Positions 53,281-62,328 of a DNA stretch of 64,000 nt are shown here, in pieces. A model generated the notes under the pieces. The model did no database searches and was not told the origin of the DNA. It saw only the letters and a program-made list of their open reading frames with translations. This DNA is from Bacteroidota bacterium. GTDB taxonomy: Bacteria; Bacteroidota; Ignavibacteria; Ignavibacteriales; Ignavibacteriaceae. Made by a program: the position numbers and the translations under genes. The stretch covers positions 44,332-108,331 of the forward strand of contig JAIUOE010000012.1 of NCBI GenBank assembly GCA_020161395.1, written 5' to 3'. The stretch's first letter is position 1. Each line of letters begins with the position of its first letter.

Positions 53281-53954
53281 TTGAAGATATCCCTGACAAA
53301 TGATTTGGAAGCGGCCTTAGCATCAAGTTCCCCCAGATTTTCCATAAATGCCGCCTCAAAATATTTAAAATCCTTCTCAACTTTTGATGCCGGAGCCGGA
53401 TTTCCGAATGAACAATAGAGTGCGGGAAGTTTTTCTTCTTCATATTGCACCTTGAAAGCAACAGGAATCACAACAGAATGGTCTCCCGTTCCTCCCACAA
53501 ACTTCGATATCCCCGCTTTCAGATTCAACGGACGCACATCATACGGCTGAATCTCTCCCTGAGGATATATTACTGTCAGATTTTTGCTGTCCGAAAGCAG
53601 CTCTCTGGTATATTTAACCGTTTTTATTATGCTTTTTGTATCGTTAAGGTCGATTCCGTACGCACCCATCCAGTTAAAAAATCTGTAAACTTTCAACTGT
53701 TCCGAAAGCATTAAAATATGGAAATTCCTGTTCGGCAGAAATTCTCGTTGTATCTTCTGAATGAAAAAACCGTCCCACCATGAAAAGTGATTTGGTGCGA
53801 AAGTTACTGATACATCATCGCTGACATCGGGAAATTCATTCGTGACATAAAAATGAGAGAAGTGCTTCTTCATCAGTCTTTCGAGATAGAAAGTGAAAAG
53901 ACGGTCGAACCATGGTTTTTTGTCAGCCTTTATCATCTGCTTTAAACCTCTCAC
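53277..53954 (-). CDS. cruD: CruD-like acyltransferase (PlsC type)
   Basis: A 225-residue acyltransferase with the HX4D motif in NHFSWWDG and the acyl-phosphate region YPQGEIQP. In green sulfur bacteria CruD adds a fatty acid (laurate) to the sugar of glycosylated chlorobactene. The gene sits between the desaturase and the glycosyltransferase with four-base GTGA overlaps on both sides, as expected of one biosynthetic unit. Fatty-acid specificity is unknown. Confidence 0.78.
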   Translation of the reverse strand: MRGLKQMIKADKKPWFDRLFTFYLERLMKKHFSHFYVTNEFPDVSDDVSVTFAPNHFSWWDGFFIQKIQREFLPNRNFHILMLSEQLKVYRFFNWMGAYGIDLNDTKSIIKTVKYTRELLSDSKNLTVIYPQGEIQPYDVRPLNLKAGISKFVGGTGDHSVVIPVAFKVQYEEEKLPALYCSFGNPAPASKVEKDFKYFEAAFMENLGELDAKAASKSFVRDIFK

Positions 53955-55474
53955 TTTTCATATTTTGCCACCAGTTCCGAGACTATTTTACCCGACAGAA
54001 TCACCAGCGGTATTCCGCCGCCGGGATGAGCACTCCCGCCACAGAAGTAAAGTCCGCCGTACTCTTTCGACTTGTTGTCCTGCCTTAAAAAAGCAGCGTA
54101 TTTGTTGTTTGAGGAGATGCCATACAAACTTCCATAAACGGAGGAGGTTTTTTCTTCTATCTTCTCCGGCGTGAGAACTCTTTCAAAAACAATTCGTTCA
54201 TTCAAATCAATACCAAGCATCTTTTCAATTTTGTTGATTATGCTCCTTCTGATTGAATCAATGCTGTAGTAATTTTTGGAGGTTGCGGGAGGCATGTTAA
54301 TCATTACAAACCAGTTTTCGAATCCTTTTGGTGCGTCATCTTCATTTACCCTGGATGAAATATAGATGTAAACAGTAGGGTCTTCGGGAGCTTTTCCGGA
54401 TTCAAAAATCTCATCAAACTCTTTTTTATAATCCTCCGAAAAGAGAATATTATGCATTTTCAATTCAGAGTGTTCCCCTTTCACACCCCAGTAATAAACC
54501 AGCGCAGAGGAGGAAGGTTCTGTTTTGTAATATTTCCTCGCAGGGCGAACCTGCGAATCGTCCAACAGTTTTTTGTAGGTGTTCGTCACATCGGAGTTTG
54601 AAACCACAATATCGGCTTCGAATACCTCATCACCGCATCTTACTCCAACCACTCTGTTGGGGTCGTCAATCACTCTACCTCTGCAACATACACCCCGAAC
54701 ATCATTTTTCGCCAATATAATTTCATCAACTGTACAATTTGTTTCTATCTTTACACCCGATTTCAAGGCAACTTCCGTCAGTGCCTTGCTGAGGGAATAT
54801 ATTCCACCTTTAAGCGTGTAGCCGCCGATTCCATATTCCACATGCTGGATGATGTTTAGTGTTGCGGGTGCAAGATATGGATTTGATCCGTTGTAGGTAG
54901 CATATCGATCGAAAAGCTGGATTACTTCAGGATCACTGAAAAAGGATGCATTGGCTTCGTGCATGGTACGGAAGGAATCGATTTTTGGCAGATTCAACAG
55001 AGTGACAGCAGCTTTTTTATTGAAGAAGGTTGACCACTCCCTGAAACTGTTAAAAAGGAAAAGATCGGCGGTAAGATCATATATCCTTTTGGAATAATCA
55101 AAATAGGATTCGACAATTTCCCTTTTCAAATCAAATTTGACTGTAAGTTCGGAGATAAATCTGTCGAGATTGCTGAACGCATCAATCATTTTCCCCGCGG
55201 GATAAAAATAGCGGCACAACACATCGGGCTGAACGAACTCAAGGTAATCATCCGCATCAAGCCCCGCTTCCCGAAATAATTGCTCGATAACAAAAGGCAT
55301 CGTCAGAAGCGAGGGACCCGTATCGAATCTAAAACCGGATTCAGTAATTTCGTTGGCTTTACCCCCTGCCTTCTCATTCTGTTCGAGAATTGTAACCTGA
55401 TACCCTCCTTTTTGAAGCCGGATTGCAGCGGAGAGACCACCCAACCCCGCCCCGACTACCACCACCCGCTTCAC
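53951..55474 (-). CDS. CrtD-like carotenoid desaturase
   Basis: A 507-residue FAD-dependent oxidoreductase: VVVVGAGLGGLSAAIRLQ (FAD motif), GGKANEI, and FDTGPSLLTMP. It is similar to the other CrtI-type enzymes but divergent, consistent with a 1-hydroxycarotenoid 3,4-desaturase (CrtD) role, which would form the conjugated 3',4' double bond next to the C-1' hydroxyl. Second of three such enzymes in the operon. GTG start; overlaps crtYcd by 1 base. Confidence 0.75.
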   Translation of the reverse strand: MKRVVVVGAGLGGLSAAIRLQKGGYQVTILEQNEKAGGKANEITESGFRFDTGPSLLTMPFVIEQLFREAGLDADDYLEFVQPDVLCRYFYPAGKMIDAFSNLDRFISELTVKFDLKREIVESYFDYSKRIYDLTADLFLFNSFREWSTFFNKKAAVTLLNLPKIDSFRTMHEANASFFSDPEVIQLFDRYATYNGSNPYLAPATLNIIQHVEYGIGGYTLKGGIYSLSKALTEVALKSGVKIETNCTVDEIILAKNDVRGVCCRGRVIDDPNRVVGVRCGDEVFEADIVVSNSDVTNTYKKLLDDSQVRPARKYYKTEPSSSALVYYWGVKGEHSELKMHNILFSEDYKKEFDEIFESGKAPEDPTVYIYISSRVNEDDAPKGFENWFVMINMPPATSKNYYSIDSIRRSIINKIEKMLGIDLNERIVFERVLTPEKIEEKTSSVYGSLYGISSNNKYAAFLRQDNKSKEYGGLYFCGGSAHPGGGIPLVILSGKIVSELVAKYEK

Positions 55475-56142
55475 TAAATATCCTTCTTAAACAAGAGGTA
55501 AAAGAAAAACCACCATGAGATCATCGAAAAGGAATAGAAGAAATCTTCAACGGGAATTGTTGTGAATCGCATCCCCCAGATTGCCTCGGGTGAATACCAT
55601 ACTATCGGTGGAGCTGTAAGGAAGTAATTCACGAGGAGAAAAGGGAGATAGGTAATCAAAATTGATAACCAGTAAACACGGGATCGAAGAATTGCAGGCT
55701 TGAAAGTTGCGGCTACCATCAGAAATGCTGCAGAAAAAATCATTACAGTGGAAGTGTAATATTGAGAACTGTAATTTCCCGCTGCAACTATGAGAACTGC
55801 TCCAGCCAGGTAATAATAGTTTTTGTTGAAAGGAAGTGATTTTTCCGGGAGATAGAGTTTTATTGTCTCATAGATAAACAGACAGGAGTAAGGCACGGTA
55901 ACAAAAAAAAGAACTTCTTCGAGAGGCAATCCGAAAAGGTAAACCCCCGCCAGGTATTCGGGAGTAAACCCCCAGTCACCTCTCGAAGTGGCTATTGCGT
56001 CCCAAACAAGATAGACGGGACTTACAACAAGTATTGAAAACAGGTAAAAACGGAATTTCCTGTAAAATGAAATCTTCTTCTCGAAAGAAAGAATTACAGG
56101 AAAGATTACCGTTAGCAGGTTAATCAGCAGATATCTGCTCAT
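55474..56142 (-). CDS. CrtYcd-type lycopene cyclase
   Basis: A 222-residue membrane protein combining the two halves of heterodimeric CrtYc/CrtYd cyclases, as in Rhodothermus. Two symmetric motifs: LPLEEVLFFVTVPYS and IPVEDFFYSFSMISWW. Seven helices. It would make one or two beta-rings. In a pathway with CruF at the other end one ring is retained, giving gamma-carotene-type intermediates. Confidence 0.87.
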   Translation of the reverse strand: MSRYLLINLLTVIFPVILSFEKKISFYRKFRFYLFSILVVSPVYLVWDAIATSRGDWGFTPEYLAGVYLFGLPLEEVLFFVTVPYSCLFIYETIKLYLPEKSLPFNKNYYYLAGAVLIVAAGNYSSQYYTSTVMIFSAAFLMVAATFKPAILRSRVYWLSILITYLPFLLVNYFLTAPPIVWYSPEAIWGMRFTTIPVEDFFYSFSMISWWFFFYLLFKKDI

Positions 56143-56152
56143 CTTTTAAGCC

Positions 56153-56707
56153 TTATTTAAGCAGTGCCCGCATTTTTGCAGTCTGATTTTTATCCAGTCT
56201 CTCAGATTCAAGCAGAAATTTTACAAGTCCTGTTTGTGTTTTTTTATCCAGTTCAGAATAGTCCTTTTTTAGAAGCAGTTCGTAAACGATTGCAAGGTCT
56301 TCATCCCTCTCTTTTGCATGTCCAAGTATTGCAGGAATAAAGTGAAGGATGGAAAACCGCATAAAACGGATCTCCAATGACCTCGGTTGCTTTTTAAGGG
56401 CATAGGCGAGTTTATCCAGACCTGAATTTAGAAGGTCAAGTTTCGTAAAAGGATTTATTGCGTGTTTGGCAAGAAGTGTTTCTGTTCCTCCGAGATATGC
56501 TACCACAAAGGGGTCCATCGATTTCAGCTTTTTGCCAAATTTTTTATCTATAAATTCCTTAAGCTCCTCCGCCTTTGCCTCACTCTCAACCCCGGCATAA
56601 AATGTCTTGCGGATATAGTCCTTTGTTGAGGGATCGAGATCGGCTTTTCCGGCATTCACGCCGGTAACAAGAACAGCGAACAATAAAAAAAGAATACTCT
56701 TTAACAA
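56153..56707 (-). CDS. Exported protein of unknown function within the carotenoid operon
   Basis: A 184-residue protein with a signal peptide (MLKSILFLLFAVLVTGVNA). The mature part is all-alpha (about 12 short helices by eye), with LAKHAINPFTKLDLLNSGLD and LEIRFMRFSILHFIPAILGH the most conserved-looking stretches. TTG start overlaps the end of crtB by 7 bases, so it is coupled to pigment synthesis. I do not recognise the family. It could be a periplasmic carotenoid carrier or assembly factor, but this is context only. Confidence 0.6.
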   Translation of the reverse strand: MLKSILFLLFAVLVTGVNAGKADLDPSTKDYIRKTFYAGVESEAKAEELKEFIDKKFGKKLKSMDPFVVAYLGGTETLLAKHAINPFTKLDLLNSGLDKLAYALKKQPRSLEIRFMRFSILHFIPAILGHAKERDEDLAIVYELLLKKDYSELDKKTQTGLVKFLLESERLDKNQTAKMRALLK

Positions 56708-57540
56708 GTCTTTAAAACCTTTACTTCTATTATCGATTTTGTAAGCAACAACAATTTTACAGGATCAGGTACTCTCGTTCTTTCCTTCATCAGGTGTTGC
56801 ACTTTTTTCGAACAGATTTTATCAAACAATTTTATGTAATAAAGATACGCCGAGTAAACACCCAACCTGACTCCGGGCGGGAGTTTTCTTATTCCTTCGA
56901 GTGAAAGTTTGAATTCGGCTCTTATGGAATCTTCCAAAAGCTTTTTGTTTTCATCATCGATTCCATGCTCTGAATCAACATTCGGAAGATAGATTCTTCC
57001 TCTCTCGTCGATATCAGATTTAATGTCTCTCAGGAAGTTTACCTTCTGAAATGCTGAACCAAGTGCTCTTGCGGGTTCGAGTAACTGCTTAAACATTTCA
57101 TCATCACCCTCTGTGAAAACCCTGAGGCACATCAGCCCCACTACCTCTGCAGATCCGTAAATATATTCATCATACTTTTTCTCTTCGTAGTAGTTATTGT
57201 AGAGGTCCATTTCCATACTGTCAAGAAAAGCATCAATATATTCACGATCAATTTTGTATTTATTCACCACTTCCTGAAAAGCGTGCAGAATCGGATTGGT
57301 GGAAACTCCCCGCTCAATCGCCTTATAGGTTTCTTCTCTGAATTCACAGAGGAGGGTTTGTTTATCATGTCCATGAAAAGTGTCAACTATTTCATCAGCA
57401 AGCCTCACATAACCATAGACCGAGTAGATTGGCTCGCGGAATCTCTTTTCAAAAGCAAGTATCCCCAAACTGAATGAGGTGGAATACTCCTTTGTGAAAA
57501 GGGAAGAAGTTCTTGCGCAAATGCTGCTATAAAATTCCAT
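56701..57540 (-). CDS. crtB: Phytoene synthase
   Basis: A 279-residue squalene/phytoene synthase. Both aspartate-rich motifs are present: YVRLADEIVD (about 44-53) and NFLRDIKSDIDERGRIYLP (about 170-190). It condenses two geranylgeranyl diphosphates to phytoene. It overlaps crtI by 14 bases upstream and the unknown exported gene by 7 bases downstream. Start at ATG 57540. Confidence 0.93.
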   Translation of the reverse strand: MEFYSSICARTSSLFTKEYSTSFSLGILAFEKRFREPIYSVYGYVRLADEIVDTFHGHDKQTLLCEFREETYKAIERGVSTNPILHAFQEVVNKYKIDREYIDAFLDSMEMDLYNNYYEEKKYDEYIYGSAEVVGLMCLRVFTEGDDEMFKQLLEPARALGSAFQKVNFLRDIKSDIDERGRIYLPNVDSEHGIDDENKKLLEDSIRAEFKLSLEGIRKLPPGVRLGVYSAYLYYIKLFDKICSKKVQHLMKERTRVPDPVKLLLLTKSIIEVKVLKTC

Positions 57541-59011
57541 AGTCTTTCTCTAATCTTTCCATTACAAGTTTTGAGCTTATCACAACCATCGGTAATCCGG
57601 TGCCCGGCGTAGTCGAAGCACCAACATAATACAAATTGTCAAATTTTTCATCTTTGTTTTTTGGTCTGAATGCGCCAACCTGATCCATGTCATGCGCCAG
57701 CCCAAGTCCCGATCCTTTGTAGAGGTTGAAAGCTTTTTCCCACTCTACAGGGTCCATTATTTTTTTGGTGATAATGTTGCCGGAAATATCATACCCGACT
57801 CTCTGTGATAGATCATCTATGATGTTCTGAGCAAGTTCTTCCCTGTCATCCCAGTTTTTCTTGTACCTGAGATCGGGCACAGGACAAAGAATAAATATAT
57901 TTTCGCACCCCTCCGGAGCACAATCAGGAAATGACTTTGAGGAGACATTCACATAGTAATAAGGTTTCTGCGGCGATATGGAAGATGTGAAGATTGTGTC
58001 TGCATATCCTCTAAAATTACTGCCGAGGAAATAGTTGTGATGCTCCAGATTCGGTATCTGTCCCTTAACCCCAAGATAAATTGTGAAAGGTGCCAGAGTC
58101 CAGTGCATCTTGTCAAGTCTTTCATCCGAGAATTTTGGTCTGCCAAGCACTCTCCCTCTGAACGATGCCGCATCAGCATTTGCAATGAAGATGTCTGCTT
58201 CCCATTTTTTTCCTGTCGAGTCAACCATTCCTGTCACAGAACCGTTGTTTTCCTCCACTCCGGTTATCTCGGTATTGTAAACAATTTCAACTCCTCTTTC
58301 TTCAAGAAGTTTTAAAAGTTCATCAACTAATTTATACATTCCCCCCTTAACTTTCCAATATCCGTTGTGCCTCATCTCAGTATAATTGAGAAGTGAATAA
58401 ACAGAGGGGGTTTGAAATGGTGTCGAACCAAGAAAAAAAGCCACCAGAGAAAAGATAACCCTAACTTCTTCCGATTCAAAGGTCTTCCCAACCTCGCTCC
58501 ACATCGTTTTGAAAAGATATGGAAGATGCTTCATCGGAACACCTGTCAGCTTGAGTACATATTCCAGTTTGTTGTCGAAGTTGGATTTTACAACTTTCCC
58601 CTCGGTATCATGGAAGAACTCACCGGCTCTTTTTAAATACTTATCAGCTTTTTCTGCGAGATTCGGTTCAAGTCCTTCGAACTCCTTTTCGAGTTTCTTC
58701 AGATCTTTGAATATTCTGTATGGTTTGGGATTCCCCTCAAAGTAAACCGTGTAGAGGGGATCGAGCTCCTGCATGGTAACCGGATTTTTTATCCCGCACG
58801 ATTCGAAAAGTTCATCCAGTTCATAAGTCATACTCATGAAAGAGGGTCCCACATCAAATGTGAACCCGTCCATTTTCAACTGGTTGAGTCTGCCACCGGC
58901 TTTGTTGAACTTCTCAATTATCGTAACTTTGTGACCTTTCGACGAAAGCCTTAAAGCGGCGGATAATCCACCGAGTCCCGAGCCGATAATTACAACATTC
59001 TTCTTTTGCAT
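57527..59011 (-). CDS. crtI: Phytoene desaturase CrtI
   Basis: A 494-residue FAD-dependent desaturase: VVIIGSGLGGLSAALRLS, IEKFNKAGGRLNQL, FDVGPSFMSM and the C-terminal YYVGASTTPGTGLPMVVISS. It converts phytoene to lycopene or neurosporene. I use the ATG at 59011 (MQKKNVVIIG); an upstream ATG at 59071 would add 20 residues without family resemblance. It overlaps crtB by 14 bases. Confidence 0.92.
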   Translation of the reverse strand: MQKKNVVIIGSGLGGLSAALRLSSKGHKVTIIEKFNKAGGRLNQLKMDGFTFDVGPSFMSMTYELDELFESCGIKNPVTMQELDPLYTVYFEGNPKPYRIFKDLKKLEKEFEGLEPNLAEKADKYLKRAGEFFHDTEGKVVKSNFDNKLEYVLKLTGVPMKHLPYLFKTMWSEVGKTFESEEVRVIFSLVAFFLGSTPFQTPSVYSLLNYTEMRHNGYWKVKGGMYKLVDELLKLLEERGVEIVYNTEITGVEENNGSVTGMVDSTGKKWEADIFIANADAASFRGRVLGRPKFSDERLDKMHWTLAPFTIYLGVKGQIPNLEHHNYFLGSNFRGYADTIFTSSISPQKPYYYVNVSSKSFPDCAPEGCENIFILCPVPDLRYKKNWDDREELAQNIIDDLSQRVGYDISGNIITKKIMDPVEWEKAFNLYKGSGLGLAHDMDQVGAFRPKNKDEKFDNLYYVGASTTPGTGLPMVVISSKLVMERLEKDYGIL

Positions 59012-59095
59012 TTCTCTGTTTATTTCTTTATCTGATAACAGTTTAACCTTCAGAGAAAAAATTAAGTTCAAAACTTCGACAAAAAAATAATTTGT

Positions 59096-60571
59096 CTAAT
59101 CTTTGTCTAATATTCTCTTGACAATGTTCATAGCGCCTGTGGTCACGGCTACTGTTCCCTGCCCGGGAAATACGGTATCCCCTGTGTTGTAGAAGCCCTT
59201 AAATGGTGTAACACCTGAGTGCATTTTCAACAGATTATTCTTCACCGAGTGAGGAACCCCGCCGACAAGTCCTCTGTGTCTAAAAGTGTACCGCTCAAAG
59301 GTGGATGGTGTGCCAAACTCAACAAATTGTTTATTATTCGCCATTCCCGGGAAAGCCTCATCAAATTTCGACAGTATGAAATTCCCTGTTTCATTTTTTC
59401 TTCTCTCATACTCCTGACGATCGATTCCTCTCCAGTTTTCGGACTTTGTATGAAGCGATATGGTTACACTTTTCATCCTTGTCGGCGCTTTTTGTTGATC
59501 GTCAGCAAGCGATAATGTTACAAAAAAGGATTTTGATTCACAATGTGGCACCCCCTCAGGTAGATGAATCTGCCAGTAGGCAGTTTTTACATCCTCATCA
59601 AAAGGATAGTCAAAAGCAAAATTCACCATAAACGCACCCCATGCATCCGAACTGTCGGGAAGTGATTTCACAAAATATTCTTTCATCTCATTTGAGGTGA
59701 TCTCAGGAATGTTCCAAAGAGGGATGTTGGTAATCACTCCGGCTGACCGGTATTCTGAGCCGTCGGAGGTTTTCACCAGATAACCGTCTGCATTTTTCTC
59801 TATGGCAACAACCCGTTTTTTATATTTTATTTCGCCTCCGAATGCTCTAAACTTTTTTTCAATCTCTTTTGCAGGAAAGAAAAGGCCACCGTAAGGGTAA
59901 TATGTTTCGGCAGGATAAGCCAGCCCGAGAGCTGCAGTCAGAAATGGAGAATCTCCGGCAGTATTCTGGGTGGTAATCAACAGTTGCTCATCAATAAAGC
60001 TTCTGAAGAGGGGGTCTTTGTCCAATCCGAACTTTTTCATTACCTTCTCAACAGGCTTAAAAAGGTACGGAAGCAGCGGCAAGCCCTTCAGATTTGACGG
60101 TTTTGCAAGGGAAAGCAGATCCCCCGGTGAGACAGGAGGAATTCGACTGTTGTTTCCGATTAGTGAATAGCCGGTCCTGTCAATCCGGTGAACAAGCTCC
60201 CAGAATTCCCGTAAACGGGGAAGTTTGAAAAAGCGCTCAGTCTCAGCAATCCACTTGTCAAGATCAGCGTGTCTGACCAATTCCCTGTCACCAAATTTAA
60301 TAATCATCCCCGGATCAAGCTTTTTTACTTTCGGTTCAATACCGAGTTCATTAAACATCCTTTGCATCGGTTGTCCGGCAGCCATACCGCTCAAGGTGGT
60401 GGCACCCGCATCAAACAGTATCCCTTTTCTCGAATAGAATGATGCACACCCGCCGGGCACTGTATGAGCTTCGAGAAGCAATACTCTCTTCCCCGCCTTT
60501 GCCAAAAGTGCCGCAGCAACAAGACCGCCATACCCGGCACCGATGACTATATGATCAAACTTCCGAATCAT
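59096..60571 (-). CDS. CrtH/CruO-like FAD oxidoreductase (carotenoid family)
   Basis: A 491-residue FAD-dependent oxidoreductase related to CrtH carotene isomerase and CruO ketolase: HIVIGAGYGGLVAAALLAK, CASFYSRKGILFDAGATTLSG and the end NTGDTVFPGQGTVAVTTGA. In carotenoid clusters this branch may isomerise poly-cis intermediates or oxidise the end group; specificity is not clear from sequence. The gene overlaps the DUF2203 gene by 4 bases (ATGA) and is followed by an 84-base gap to crtI. Confidence 0.75.
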   Translation of the reverse strand: MIRKFDHIVIGAGYGGLVAAALLAKAGKRVLLLEAHTVPGGCASFYSRKGILFDAGATTLSGMAAGQPMQRMFNELGIEPKVKKLDPGMIIKFGDRELVRHADLDKWIAETERFFKLPRLREFWELVHRIDRTGYSLIGNNSRIPPVSPGDLLSLAKPSNLKGLPLLPYLFKPVEKVMKKFGLDKDPLFRSFIDEQLLITTQNTAGDSPFLTAALGLAYPAETYYPYGGLFFPAKEIEKKFRAFGGEIKYKKRVVAIEKNADGYLVKTSDGSEYRSAGVITNIPLWNIPEITSNEMKEYFVKSLPDSSDAWGAFMVNFAFDYPFDEDVKTAYWQIHLPEGVPHCESKSFFVTLSLADDQQKAPTRMKSVTISLHTKSENWRGIDRQEYERRKNETGNFILSKFDEAFPGMANNKQFVEFGTPSTFERYTFRHRGLVGGVPHSVKNNLLKMHSGVTPFKGFYNTGDTVFPGQGTVAVTTGAMNIVKRILDKD

Positions 60572-60951
60572 AAATCGAGATAACCTGCAGGAATTTCTTT
60601 TCTGCCTCTAAAGCCGTCATTCAGTCCGTGATAGAATTTTATGTCATCTTCATCACTCCTCCAGCAAAGCAGCACCTCTTCTCCGTTGATTACGGAAGGG
60701 AAATCAACAAGTCCGAACTCAAAATTCCAGTCCTTGAAGAAGCAACCAATCTCAGAAAGCTCCTCTATGTACGCGAGAATATTATCTTTCTTAAGCTCGA
60801 TTCTCTCTTCAATTTCAGGAGTTTTTTCTTCAGTTTTAAGAAGTGATTTCAGTTCCCTCCCTTCAACCAAAATGTCATCCACAATTTTTCTTACAAGAGG
60901 AAGTGTCTTTTTTGCTTCAAGAGGGGTAAAATATTTAATTTCTGTTTCCAT
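60568..60951 (-). CDS. DUF2203 family protein
   Basis: A 127-residue protein: METEIKYFTPLEAKKTLPLV, a central coiled-coil region and IGCFFKDWNFEFGLVDFPS, then EVLLCWRSDEDDIKFYHGLN, the DUF2203 signature. ATG at 60951 with AAAGAG before it; an ATG further upstream would add 16 residues. It heads the leftward carotenoid transcript, and is divergent from ypdA with 73 bases between. Function unknown; often found with pigment genes. Confidence 0.8.
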   Translation of the reverse strand: METEIKYFTPLEAKKTLPLVRKIVDDILVEGRELKSLLKTEEKTPEIEERIELKKDNILAYIEELSEIGCFFKDWNFEFGLVDFPSVINGEEVLLCWRSDEDDIKFYHGLNDGFRGRKEIPAGYLDL

Positions 60952-61024
60952 TCTCTTTACCTGATTTTGATTCGCGAATTTTATGTATAATTGTAACAAA
61001 AGAATTTGGAAAAATATTCAACTC

Positions 61025-61987
61025 ATGAAATATGATGTACTGATTATCGGTGCGGGACCGATAGGACTCGCCTGTGCAATTGAAGCTAAAAGGAATGGAC
61101 TCACATACAAGGTGATCGAAAAAGGCTGCCTTGTGAACTCCATTTTCAATTATCCCGTGAACATGACATTCTTCTCTACTTCAGAAAGACTCGAAATCGG
61201 GGAAGTACCGTTCATTTCACACGGCACAAAACCCACGAGAAGTGAAGCTCTCGAATATTACAGAAGAGTGGCTGAATCATGGAAACTCGATATCAATCTT
61301 TACGAAAGGGTATCCAATGTCTCCGGCACAATCGGGGATTTCACCGTAAAGACTGATAAAGGTGTTTACGCTTCCAGAGTTGTAATCGTCTCAACAGGCT
61401 TCTACGATTTCCCCAACCTGATGAACATTCCCGGAGAGGAACTTCCAAAGGTAAAGCACTACTACGATGACCCGCATCTCTACGCAAACATGGATGTGGT
61501 GGTAATCGGTGGTGGAAACTCCGCGGTGGATGTGGCGCTCGAAACTTTTCGCAAGGGTGCCCGGGTGTCCATGGTGGTCAAAAATCAGGAAATTGACAAA
61601 GGTGTGAAATACTGGGTAAGACCCGATATCGAAAACAGAATAAAAGACGGCAGTATCATCTCATATTTCAACTCAAGTGTGGTTGAAATCAAGCCGGATA
61701 GCGTGGCAATCTCCACCCCTGATGGTGAAAAGGAATTAAAAAACGATTTCGTTCTCGCCATGACGGGTTACCGCCCTGATTACGACTTCCTCACTCGAAT
61801 CGGCATCGCAACTATCGATCCCGTTACTATGGAACCACAGTATGACAACACAACTTTCCAGACCAATATCCCGGGAATTTTCCTCGCAGGTGTAGTCTGC
61901 TGCGGACAGGAAACCAGAAAATGGTTCATCGAAAATTCACGATACCATGCAACAAACATCTTTGTGTATATCAAAGGGATACTGTGA
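61025..61987 (+). CDS. ypdA: YpdA-family putative bacillithiol disulfide reductase
   Basis: A 320-residue FAD/NADPH-dependent oxidoreductase of the YpdA family: YDVLIIGAGPIGLACAIEAK (FAD), VVIGGGNSAVDVALETFRKG (NADPH) and GIFLAGVVCCGQETRKWFIE. YpdA reduces bacillithiol disulfide in bacillithiol producers. It lacks a CXXC redox pair in the thioredoxin-reductase place, as in YpdA. ATG at 61025 (an upstream ATG at 60983 would extend into the divergent DUF2203 region). No bshA/B/C gene in the window. Confidence 0.85.
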   Translation: MKYDVLIIGAGPIGLACAIEAKRNGLTYKVIEKGCLVNSIFNYPVNMTFFSTSERLEIGEVPFISHGTKPTRSEALEYYRRVAESWKLDINLYERVSNVSGTIGDFTVKTDKGVYASRVVIVSTGFYDFPNLMNIPGEELPKVKHYYDDPHLYANMDVVVIGGGNSAVDVALETFRKGARVSMVVKNQEIDKGVKYWVRPDIENRIKDGSIISYFNSSVVEIKPDSVAISTPDGEKELKNDFVLAMTGYRPDYDFLTRIGIATIDPVTMEPQYDNTTFQTNIPGIFLAGVVCCGQETRKWFIENSRYHATNIFVYIKGIL

Positions 61988-62023
61988 CCACTAACCCGGT
62001 CTAAACTGTTTCAGAATTCAGGA

Positions 62024-62299
62024 TCATTCTTCTACAGGATAATTTCCGTAAAAATCTGTGATATCAAACCAGATTTCTTCACTATTTCCATCCTCAAACT
62101 GCAGTACCATCATATCGTAGCTTTTATCGCCATGATGGTGGAGAGATTGTCTAACCATCTTCACTTCCTGCCCCAATTGATTGGACAGCAGCCTTAAAAA
62201 CTCATACTCGGCGCCAATTCCCTCAACTCCGTCTTCTGCGCCCGTAATTTTAATTGCCTGTTCTCTGGTCTTACCCGATCCGCCTGTGTATTTTATCAT
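62024..62299 (-). CDS. Small hypothetical protein
   Basis: A 91-residue protein with GKTREQAIKITGAEDGVEGI at the start and LQFEDGNSEEIWFDITDFYG near the end. AAAGGAG seven bases upstream of the ATG supports translation. No family recognised. It lies 29 bases from RmuC, read the same way, and probably shares its transcript. Confidence 0.65.
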   Translation of the reverse strand: MIKYTGGSGKTREQAIKITGAEDGVEGIGAEYEFLRLLSNQLGQEVKMVRQSLHHHGDKSYDMMVLQFEDGNSEEIWFDITDFYGNYPVEE

Positions 62300-62328
62300 G
62301 ACAATACTCCTTTGTTTATAAAGTTAAT

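Noticed and set aside
50816..61987. Rhodopsin gene next to the carotenoid operon
   Set aside because: Looked for because salinixanthin is a rhodopsin antenna, but no seven-helix protein with a retinal-binding motif is present in the window.
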